Source: ZC4RG29 sp036563875
Lineage (GTDB): Bacteria; Bacteroidota; Bacteroidia; Cytophagales; Cyclobacteriaceae
Direction: 5' to 3'
DNA: 23,349 nt
Assembly: GCA_036563875.1 (NCBI GenBank)
Contig: DATCLO010000044.1
Coordinates: forward strand, 1 to 23,349
The notes beneath the pieces were generated by a model. It was not told the origin of the DNA. It searched no databases and saw nothing but the letters and a program-made list of their open reading frames with translations. Positions 1 through 6,546 of this stretch are shown one piece after another. Position 1 is the stretch's first letter, and the number at the start of each line of letters is the position of its first letter. Made by a program: the position numbers and the translations under genes.

Positions 1-2
1 AA

Positions 3-200
3 AGCATTGCGTGCCTGATGGCGATAAACGAGCACATCGTACCCCCTACGATCAATCACTTTACCGCAGACCCCGACCTCGACCCCCGCCTTAATCTAAC
101 CTTCAACAAGGCGCAGGAACAGGAAGTCAACATAGCCCTGAGCAACACATTTGGATTCGGCGGGCATAATTTCTCCATACTCTTCAAAAAAGCGAGCTAA
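3..200 (+). CDS. fabF: 3' end of beta-ketoacyl-ACP synthase II (FabF)
   Basis: This is the last 65 codons of a gene that begins before the window; the open frame runs in from base 3. FabF condenses malonyl-ACP with a growing acyl-ACP in the cytoplasm during fatty acid elongation. The visible tail has the end-of-protein pattern of KAS I/II enzymes: an EHIVPPTINH segment, an acidic stretch, then the glycine-rich NTFGFGGHN motif about 14 residues before the stop, which helps shape the active site. The catalytic Cys and both catalytic His lie outside the window, so activity cannot be judged. The gene is followed after 77 bases by rnc on the same strand, a fabF-rnc order that is usual in Bacteroidota. 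The KAS family is clear; FabF rather than another KAS II-like enzyme is inferred from this order. Confidence 0.9.
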   Translation, partial: SIACLMAINEHIVPPTINHFTADPDLDPRLNLTFNKAQEQEVNIALSNTFGFGGHNFSILFKKAS

Positions 201-277
201 TACCGGCGCATTGACAGAAGTATGCCGGAATGCTTAAATTAGAGTTCAAATTGGTTCGGTTTTAGAAAGGCTGCTGC

Positions 278-1021
278 TTGGTCTGGAAAATTTTATCGAT
301 CCCGAAGGGTAAAAGGAAGAATGATGATCAAAAGCTGATTACGGCTATGCAAAACATAGCCGGTATATCGCCTTCCAACATCGAGCTATACCGGCTTGCA
401 ACCATTCACAGTTCCATTGCCCAGGAAGGCGGGAACGGGTTCAAGGAATCCAATGAACGCCTGGAATACCTAGGAGATGCCATTCTCGGTGCCGCCGTCG
501 CGGACTACCTGTTCAAAAAGTTTCCCTATAAGAATGAAGGGTTCCTTACGGAGATTCGCTCACGGTTGGTAAACCGCGAGTCGCTTAACATGCTCGCGAG
601 GAAAATCGGCATCGCCAACATCGTTCAATACGACAAGAAGAACGCCCACCTCCAGCAAGTAATCCTCGGCAACACCCTGGAAGCCATCGTCGGCGCCATC
701 TACCTCGATAAGGGGTATTTGCGTTGTAAGAAATTCGTAGTAGATAAACTCATTAACCCGTACCACGACCTTGACGCGCTAGTCAAGGCAAACTCGAACT
801 ACAAAAGCAAAATTATCGAGTGGGCACAACGCGAAGGAAAAGAAATACGCTTCGAAATCATCTCTATTAAGAAAGGAAAGAACCACAAGGAGTTTACGGC
901 GCAAGTATCCGTTAACGGCGAGCCCATGGGTACCGGCTTCGGCAACAGCAAGAAGAAGGCTGAACAGGATGCAGCCTTCAAGGCCTGCAATGCGCTCGGC
1001 ATCCTGACCGAAACAGAATGA
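278..1021 (+). CDS. rnc: Ribonuclease III
   Basis: Cytoplasmic endonuclease that cuts double-stranded RNA, including rRNA precursors. The 247 residues fit the family. An N-terminal catalytic domain carries the signature ESNERLEYLGDAIL at residues 57-70, giving metal ligands Glu63 and Asp67. The second cluster, GNTLEAIVGAIYLD at 131-144, supplies Glu135 but has Asn132 where E. coli RNase III has Asp114. A double-stranded-RNA-binding domain fills about 170-242 and ends in the lysine-rich helix KKKAEQDAAFKAC. The start chosen is TTG at 278: an in-frame stop lies at 263-265, and the purine run AGAAAGG (264-270) sits just upstream as a plausible ribosome site. The first in-frame ATG (347) would remove 23 residues, so the start is less certain than the identity. 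Confidence 0.95.
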   Translation: MVWKILSIPKGKRKNDDQKLITAMQNIAGISPSNIELYRLATIHSSIAQEGGNGFKESNERLEYLGDAILGAAVADYLFKKFPYKNEGFLTEIRSRLVNRESLNMLARKIGIANIVQYDKKNAHLQQVILGNTLEAIVGAIYLDKGYLRCKKFVVDKLINPYHDLDALVKANSNYKSKIIEWAQREGKEIRFEIISIKKGKNHKEFTAQVSVNGEPMGTGFGNSKKKAEQDAAFKACNALGILTETE

Positions 1022-1025
1022 CATC

Positions 1026-1031
1026 AGGAGG
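1026..1031 (+). promoter_or_regulatory. Strong Shine-Dalgarno site for nadE
   Basis: AGGAGG lies six bases before the nadE ATG, inside the 16-base gap after rnc. Such a full Shine-Dalgarno match is uncommon in this phylum. It fixes the nadE start and suggests translation from a transcript shared with rnc. Confidence 0.7.
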
Positions 1032-1037
1032 CCCTCA

Positions 1038-2873
1038 ATGCTAAGAATCGCCGGCGGTACAGTTAATCAAATCCCACTCGACTGGACCAATAACGCGCAA
1101 AACATCATCGCTGCCATTCAGGAAGCTAAGGAGAATCGCGTCGACATCCTTTGCCTACCCGAACTATGTATCACGGGTTACGGCTGCGAGGATATGTTCC
1201 TGAGCGAATGGGTGTCAGCAAAAGCCTGGCAACAACTTCAGTTGATTCGTACCCATTGCGATGGAATAACAGTGGCTGTCGGTTTGCCTGTAAGAATCGA
1301 TGGCATCACGTACAACGGCGCATGTCTTATCCATGATACATCCATCGTCGGCATAACCTGCAAACAGTTTCTGGCACGTGATGGTGTACACTATGAACCC
1401 CGATGGTTCAATCCCTGGCCTGCAGGTAAACAAATTTCGTTGCAACGCGACGGACTTTCCATTCCCGTAGGCGATGTACGATATGACCTCCACGGTATCC
1501 GCATCGGATTTGAAATCTGTGAGGATGGGTGGCACGTCAACAACCGTCCTGGCTATGCGCTCGCTGCTCAGGGAATTGACCTTATTCTCAACCCAAGCGC
1601 AAGTCACTTTGCGATGGGCAAGAGTCAGGAACGTGAAGCGACGGTCGTTCTCGATGGTTCGCGACTCTTTCAATGCGCTTATGTCTTCGCGAATCATCTC
1701 GGTAATGAAGCCGGAAGGATGATTTATGACGGCGATATTATCATTGCGTACAAAGGAGAACTGATCGGTCAAAACCGCAGACTCTCCTTCCGCTCTTTTC
1801 AAACGCTCTACTGCGATATCGACTTCAAACAAGGTGCGCCCTCGGGCCAACCCAAACTCAACGACATTAAGGAACGGAATGAAGAACTGGCTCAGGCTAT
1901 TTCCCTCGGACTGTTCGACTATCTGCGCAAGAGCCGCGCGCGCGGTTTCGTTGTATCCCTCAGTGGCGGCGCAGACTCTGGAACCTGTGCCATTGCCGTG
2001 GCAGAAATGGTGAAGCGTGCTTCATCCGAACTGGGATGGAATAAGTTCTGCTCAGTGCTGGGTTTGGATGAAAAGGCAGTGCAAGGCGACTGGCGAAAGG
2101 CAGTCGGTGCCCTTCTCACATGTGTGTACCAGGCGACAAGGTTTTCGTCGGCCCAGACCTTCGAGGCGGCACGCGAACTTGCACAATCGATAGGCGCGCA
2201 GTTTCACCATTGGAGTATCGACGACGAAGTACAAAGTTATCGGGCAAAAGTTGAAGCTGCCCTGGGACGCAGCCTCACCTGGCAAAGCGATGACATCGCC
2301 TTACAAAACATTCAGGCACGAGCACGTTCACCCGTAGTTTGGTTGCTCGCCAACGTCAGGGGCGCGATTCTCCTTACAACGTCGAACCGCAGTGAAGGCG
2401 ATGTCGGATACGCAACGATGGATGGCGATACGAGTGGAAGTCTCGCGCCGATTGCCGGTCTATCGAAAGTTTTTCTTCTGCAATGGCTGAAGTGGGCTGA
2501 ATCGCACCTCGGCCATACCGGCCTCCGACGCATCAATAGCCTTGAGCCCACCGCGGAGTTGCGTCCTCCCGAGCGAAACCAGACCGACGAGGGTGACCTT
2601 ATGCCCTACACCGTGCTGGCGCATATAGAGGCGCTGGCGATTCGGGATCGTAAAGCCCCCAGAGAGGTGTTTGAGGCAATGAAGGGCCAATACGATCACG
2701 ATCAGCTCAAGGGCTACATCAGGAAATTTTTCAGACTGTGGGCCATCAATCAATGGAAACGGGAACGCTTCGCGCCCTCATTCCATCTGGACGACATGAA
2801 CGTCGATCCCCGCACCTGGTGCCGGTTCCCGATCTTGTCAAGCGGTTTTCGCGAAGAACTCGAGGCGCTCTGA
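1038..2873 (+). CDS. nadE: Glutamine-dependent NAD+ synthetase
   Basis: Last step of NAD biosynthesis: ATP-dependent amidation of nicotinic acid adenine dinucleotide, with ammonia drawn from glutamine. The 611 residues hold both expected parts. The N-terminal nitrilase-type glutaminase domain (about 1-265) has the Glu-Lys-Cys triad: Glu42 in LPELCITGYG, Lys109 ahead of an RDGVHYEPRWF segment, and Cys161 in FEICEDGW. The C-terminal synthetase domain (about 285-611) has the ATP-pyrophosphatase P-loop SGGADSG at 309-315 and the conserved TTSNRSEGDVGYATMDGDTS segment. With the glutaminase domain intact the enzyme should not depend on free ammonia. It lies 16 bases after rnc and is probably cotranscribed with it. 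Identity is secure. Confidence 0.96.
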   Translation: MLRIAGGTVNQIPLDWTNNAQNIIAAIQEAKENRVDILCLPELCITGYGCEDMFLSEWVSAKAWQQLQLIRTHCDGITVAVGLPVRIDGITYNGACLIHDTSIVGITCKQFLARDGVHYEPRWFNPWPAGKQISLQRDGLSIPVGDVRYDLHGIRIGFEICEDGWHVNNRPGYALAAQGIDLILNPSASHFAMGKSQEREATVVLDGSRLFQCAYVFANHLGNEAGRMIYDGDIIIAYKGELIGQNRRLSFRSFQTLYCDIDFKQGAPSGQPKLNDIKERNEELAQAISLGLFDYLRKSRARGFVVSLSGGADSGTCAIAVAEMVKRASSELGWNKFCSVLGLDEKAVQGDWRKAVGALLTCVYQATRFSSAQTFEAARELAQSIGAQFHHWSIDDEVQSYRAKVEAALGRSLTWQSDDIALQNIQARARSPVVWLLANVRGAILLTTSNRSEGDVGYATMDGDTSGSLAPIAGLSKVFLLQWLKWAESHLGHTGLRRINSLEPTAELRPPERNQTDEGDLMPYTVLAHIEALAIRDRKAPREVFEAMKGQYDHDQLKGYIRKFFRLWAINQWKRERFAPSFHLDDMNVDPRTWCRFPILSSGFREELEAL

Positions 2874-2904
2874 GCTGAAGGCCACACGAACCTTGAATTA
2901 TTCA

Positions 2905-2912
2905 TACTTTTG
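2905..2912 (+). promoter_or_regulatory. Candidate Bacteroidota -7 promoter box before lgt
   Basis: TACTTTTG matches the Bacteroidota -7 consensus TAnnTTTG exactly. It ends only four bases before the lgt ATG at 2917. I see no good TTTG -33 element at the usual distance. If used, transcription would start at or just beyond the ATG, implying a leaderless message or a chance match. Confidence 0.4.
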
Positions 2913-2916
2913 AATT

Positions 2917-4002
2917 ATGACAGTACCCGTTTATCTGATCTGGAACGGTGATCCGGAGATCTTTTCAATAACACTTGGCCAAAGCGAAATTACGCTGCGA
3001 TGGTATGGATTGCTATTCGCCCTGGGCTTTGTAATCAGCCAACAGATACTTTATTACATATACCGTAAGGAAGGAAAACCTGAAAGCGACGTTGATGTCC
3101 TTACCGTATACATGGTAGTGGCAACCATTGTCGGCGCGCGTCTGGGGCACGTGCTGTTTTATGAACCCGAACTCTACCTGAGCGACCCCGTTCGCATTTT
3201 AAAGGTGTGGGAAGGAGGACTTGCGAGTCATGGTGCCGCTATCGCAATACTGATTGCGCTTTGGTTGTATGCCAGAAAAAAGAAACCGGGGCAGAGTTAC
3301 CTTCAGGTTGTGGATCGTATTGTGATACTGGTGGCCATGACCGGCGCCCTCATCCGCGTGGGAAACTTCTTTAATTCCGAAATCATCGGGAAGCCGACAC
3401 ACAACAGCTCCGGCATTGTATTCGCCCGTGGCGTCACAGAATCGCTGGAACAGTCGGGGCGTGTACAACATGTCGCCTATGTCGGCGTTGATTCAGCATT
3501 GAACGAAAATGGATACGTTCCTGTAAAAATGTTGGTAGACTTTGTTGGTGGTACGGCCAGTGATCCAATGGGAACGAATACGACACTCAACCGCATTTCA
3601 GCGTACCAGGTCGCCCGCGAACATATCGACGTCACCTCCGAGTTTCTTCCCAGGCTTGTACCCAATGACAACGGCAGTCTTTCGGCTGTCGTCTTCATGT
3701 ACATGATACCTCGCCACCCTGCACAACTGTACGAGGCCGCAGGGTATGTATTGCTGTTCATCGGACTCTTCATGATATGGCGGCGGTATCGCGAGCATAC
3801 GCCGCAAGGGCGGCTGCTGGGCATTTTTCTGATCGGATGCTTTGGTTTGCGTTTTGTTATTGAATTCCTGAAAGAACCTCAGGTGGCCTTTGAAGAGACG
3901 TTGCCCATTAACATGGGTCAAATCCTGAGCATCCCGCTGCTGCTTGCGGGAATATGGATCTTAATGCGCTCCTATCGCAAGAGAGCCATTGCTGACGCCT
4001 AA
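2917..4002 (+). CDS. lgt: Prolipoprotein diacylglyceryl transferase
   Basis: Inner-membrane enzyme that moves diacylglycerol from phosphatidylglycerol onto the lipobox cysteine of prolipoproteins, the first step of lipoprotein maturation. Several hydrophobic spans are visible (for example 30-49, 62-82, 105-120, 132-148, 275-290). Family landmarks are present: His105 in GGLASHGAA, the Lgt signature around RVGNFFNSEIIGKPT (147-161, with Arg147 and Asn150), and RHPAQLYEA (266-274). At 361 residues it is about 70 longer than the 291-residue E. coli enzyme. The extra length lies between the signature and the RHPAQLYE motif (about 171-262), a soluble stretch I would place in the periplasm. The downstream outer-membrane gene begins ten bases after the stop. 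Confidence 0.95.
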   Translation: MTVPVYLIWNGDPEIFSITLGQSEITLRWYGLLFALGFVISQQILYYIYRKEGKPESDVDVLTVYMVVATIVGARLGHVLFYEPELYLSDPVRILKVWEGGLASHGAAIAILIALWLYARKKKPGQSYLQVVDRIVILVAMTGALIRVGNFFNSEIIGKPTHNSSGIVFARGVTESLEQSGRVQHVAYVGVDSALNENGYVPVKMLVDFVGGTASDPMGTNTTLNRISAYQVAREHIDVTSEFLPRLVPNDNGSLSAVVFMYMIPRHPAQLYEAAGYVLLFIGLFMIWRRYREHTPQGRLLGIFLIGCFGLRFVIEFLKEPQVAFEETLPINMGQILSIPLLLAGIWILMRSYRKRAIADA

Positions 4003-4012
4003 TTACGACCGA

Positions 4013-5446
4013 ATGAAATGGTTCGTCCTTGTGGGATTATTGCTTTTGTCGTTGCCGGAAGTGGCCGCACAGGGAAGGCGTGACCTGAAACGGTTACCTC
4101 TACCGGACAGCGTACAAAGAAAGCCGGACACGATCCTGCACATTAACCGCATTTTCATTGTAGGAAACCGACTTACGCGGGATCACATTATTCTGCGAGA
4201 ACTGAGCTTGCAGGAGGGTGATACGGTAAGCCTTTCACGCATTGATGACATCATCAGTCTGGACGAAAAGAAACTCTTCAACACCCATTTGTTCAACGTC
4301 GCCAGGATTCGGAAGCTTCCTGTCGACAACACCACACTCGACCTGCTGGTCGATGTCGATGAACGTTGGTACACATTTCCTTCACCGATTTTCGAGCTCT
4401 CGGATCGCAACTTCACAGAATGGTGGCAGAATTATGATCACGATTTTACACGCGTAAACTACGGACTGCGACTGTACCAGTTCAACGTGAGAGGCCGCAA
4501 CGAAACGCTCACGGCAACGATGCAGTTTGGATTCAACCGGGTGTTTGCTCTTCGATACACCATTCCGTACATCGACCGGAAACAAAAACACGGTCTCATT
4601 TTCGATTTCGAATTCCAGGAGTCGAAGAACCTCGCGTACCAAACACTCGATCACAGGCGTGTCTTTCATCGTAGTCGCCACTTGCTCAGCGAACGCCGCA
4701 CGTTTGGGTTGACGTACACTTTCAGAAATTCCTTTTATGAAAGACACTACCTAAGTGTAGACTATCGACTGACGACGGTAGACGATTCCGTTCATATCCT
4801 CAATCCTGACTATCTGGGAGGTGAGCGACTGAATCAGGACTTCCTGGCATTTGAATACCAGTTTTCGTCCGACCACCGCGATGTTATCGCCTATCCCCTC
4901 ACGGGATACCACCTGTGGCTCAGCGCGCGAAAACTGGGTTTCGGATTTGACGTCGATAAAACAGAGCTTGCCGGTTCCTACGCGCTATTCGTTCCCGTCG
5001 GCAACAAGTTTTACCTGTCGAATTACTCATACGCGTACTGGAGCAGTCCGGACACGCAGCCTTACAATCAATTGGGGGTGCTTGGATTCCGAAAGGAGAT
5101 CCTTCGGGGATATGAGGTCTTCGTGATTGAAGGACCCCAGTTCTTGCTTAACAAGACGACGTTTAAAAAAGAAATTTTTTCCCGCACCTATCGTTGGGGT
5201 CGCGGACCGGTAGAACAATTCCGTCACCTTCCCATCGCATTGTATGCTAAATCCTATGCCGACCTCGGTTACGTGTGGAACTATCCCGACTACGAAGCCA
5301 ACTCCCGCCTGACCAACAAGCTGCTCGTTGGCGCCGGCGCCGGCCTTGACCTGGTGACGGCCTACGACGTAGTGCTGCGCTTTGAGTATACCTTTAACGG
5401 AGAAGGCGAAAGTGGGTTCTTCTTCAATGTGAAAAAGGAATTCTAG
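4013..5446 (+). CDS. POTRA-barrel outer-membrane protein (BamA/TamA superfamily)
   Basis: A predicted outer-membrane barrel of the Omp85 superfamily. Read from the ATG at 4013 it has 477 residues: a signal peptide (hydrophobic core about 3-17, likely cut after AAQ near residue 20), one POTRA-like domain at about 41-118 containing the typical turn VGNRLTRDHIILREL, then a long region of alternating aromatic strands that ends in phenylalanine (KKEF), as expected for Bam-dependent insertion. BamA itself has five POTRA domains and is much longer, so this is more likely a TamA-like or lineage-specific one-POTRA protein. An upstream TTG at 3989 would overlap lgt and put charged residues ahead of the signal peptide, so I rejected it. 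Its cargo is unknown. Confidence 0.85.
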   Translation: MKWFVLVGLLLLSLPEVAAQGRRDLKRLPLPDSVQRKPDTILHINRIFIVGNRLTRDHIILRELSLQEGDTVSLSRIDDIISLDEKKLFNTHLFNVARIRKLPVDNTTLDLLVDVDERWYTFPSPIFELSDRNFTEWWQNYDHDFTRVNYGLRLYQFNVRGRNETLTATMQFGFNRVFALRYTIPYIDRKQKHGLIFDFEFQESKNLAYQTLDHRRVFHRSRHLLSERRTFGLTYTFRNSFYERHYLSVDYRLTTVDDSVHILNPDYLGGERLNQDFLAFEYQFSSDHRDVIAYPLTGYHLWLSARKLGFGFDVDKTELAGSYALFVPVGNKFYLSNYSYAYWSSPDTQPYNQLGVLGFRKEILRGYEVFVIEGPQFLLNKTTFKKEIFSRTYRWGRGPVEQFRHLPIALYAKSYADLGYVWNYPDYEANSRLTNKLLVGAGAGLDLVTAYDVVLRFEYTFNGEGESGFFFNVKKEF

Positions 5447-5476
5447 TTCCTTCCACCACATATGTACCACTCACCC

Positions 5477-5574
5477 CCTATGTGCCCTATGTGATCCCTC
5501 ATGTGTTCTATGTGGTTCAAAACATGTCTTTTTGAACCACATAGGGCACATAGAGTACACATAGAGCACATAGG
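5477..5574. repeat. Palindrome of eight CACATAG octamers
   Basis: An imperfect 98-base palindrome between two same-strand genes. The core is a perfect 15-base inverted repeat (5508-5522 and 5530-5544) around a 7-base loop, CATGTCT. Each arm has four copies of one short word. On the left it reads CTATGTG or a one-base variant (ending at 5484, 5493, 5505 and 5514); on the right it reads CACATAG (starting at 5538, 5547, 5558 and 5567). Unit spacing is 9, 12, 9 on the left and 9, 11, 9 on the right, so the arms mirror each other unit by unit. No T-run follows, so it is not a standard terminator. Confidence 0.9.
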
Positions 5575-5597
5575 ATGACGTACCATGTGCCCATCTG

Positions 5598-5657
5598 CAC
5601 GCTCACTTTCACACTCACTCTCCCACTCACTACCACTCTCACACTCACACTCACACT
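5598..5657. repeat. CACTCA-rich low-complexity tract
   Basis: About 60 bases made almost entirely of variants of CACTCA, CACACT and CTCTC, with almost no G on the + strand. It follows the octamer palindrome after about 25 bases. Together they fill most of the 281-base gap between the POTRA-barrel gene and the next gene. The rest, 5658-5727, is A/T-rich and should hold the promoter of the downstream gene, though I see no clean consensus box. Confidence 0.75.
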
Positions 5658-5727
5658 AAAAATAAATATCCCCCTATGCGCTGAAATATTGTTTCATTTT
5701 TTAATTTAGCATCAAAGACCCTCTCTT

Positions 5728-6546
5728 ATGACTGCGCAACTGATTTGTGCGGCGGCGTGGCTGCTGTGCGTATTTTTTGCGGAAGCCCAGAGTGTGTCTA
5801 CGCTCATGGGCGCGCGTTCTCATGCGATGGCCTGTGCGTCGTCGTGCCTGGACGACGAATGGGCACTCTTCAATAATCCGGCAGGGCTTTCAGACATCAG
5901 CGATGCTATAGTGGGCGTCGGGTATGCCATGACGCCGCTCCTTCCCGGAAGCGACCGCATGGCGGTATCTGGATCCCTTCGTGCCCTGCAGGGCGCCGTG
6001 TCTGCAGGCCTGTTTCGCTTCGGGGATGAATTTTACAGTGAACAAATTCTACGATTGGGTTACGGTCACAAGCTGGGGCTCGCTGCGCTGGGCTTTAGCG
6101 TGAGTCTGATACAGTACAACGTTACCGGATTCGGGACACGGTGGGTACCTGGCGTGACGCTCGGAGGGATCGCTGAGCTTACGCCATGGATGAAAATCGG
6201 TGCCTACGTGGTCAATCCCAACCAGCCCCGAGTGTCGCACGATAACGACGAACGCCTCCCCACCCGGCTCACTGCAGGAATAGCGCTTGCTCCAAGTGAG
6301 CAGGTACTTGTTGTCACTGAGGTTGAAAAGGATCTGGAGTATGATGCTTCGTGGAAGGCGGCATTGGAATACCGGCCACTGGGGAGGTTTCAATTCCGCG
6401 TGGGATGCGGATTGGTACCGGAGCACTTTTCTGCGGGTGTCGGGTTTCGCTCGTCACGACTCCGGCTGGACTACGCAATCGACTATTCGGCGTTCATCGG
6501 CACAGGTCACCACGTTACGGCGGCATATCCGCTCCAGTTCAAATGA
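5728..6546 (+). CDS. PorV/PorQ-like outer-membrane barrel protein
   Basis: Predicted secreted outer-membrane barrel of 272 residues. A signal peptide is evident (hydrophobic core about 5-18, likely cut after AEA near residue 20). The segment from 28 to 56, GARSHAMACAS followed by DDEWALFNNPAGL, is the usual opening of the PorV/PorQ and FadL-like barrel families, where the NNPAGL turn is the best landmark. The remainder is alternating strands with many glycines and aromatics. PorV and PorQ serve the type IX secretion system, but many relatives have no known role and no other T9SS gene is nearby, so I do not assign that function. Its stop overlaps the next gene's start in an ATGA, suggesting translational coupling and a joint role. 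Confidence 0.75.
   Translation: MTAQLICAAAWLLCVFFAEAQSVSTLMGARSHAMACASSCLDDEWALFNNPAGLSDISDAIVGVGYAMTPLLPGSDRMAVSGSLRALQGAVSAGLFRFGDEFYSEQILRLGYGHKLGLAALGFSVSLIQYNVTGFGTRWVPGVTLGGIAELTPWMKIGAYVVNPNQPRVSHDNDERLPTRLTAGIALAPSEQVLVVTEVEKDLEYDASWKAALEYRPLGRFQFRVGCGLVPEHFSAGVGFRSSRLRLDYAIDYSAFIGTGHHVTAAYPLQFK

Noticed and set aside
1215..1850. 211-residue minus-strand frame inside nadE
   Set aside because: Lies opposite a clearly coding, motif-complete nadE and has no domain of its own.
3989..4012. TTG start for the POTRA-barrel protein
   Set aside because: Would overlap lgt and place polar residues before a clear signal peptide that begins at the ATG at 4013.
6351..6542. N-terminal extension of the HhH-barrel protein
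   Set aside because: It overlaps the C-terminus of the PorV/PorQ-like gene and would bury the signal peptide; the ATG at 6543 in an ATGA overlap is better.
5728..6546. Evidence for a type IX secretion locus
   Set aside because: Only one PorV/PorQ-like barrel is present, with no other T9SS component nearby; the barrel family is broader than T9SS.
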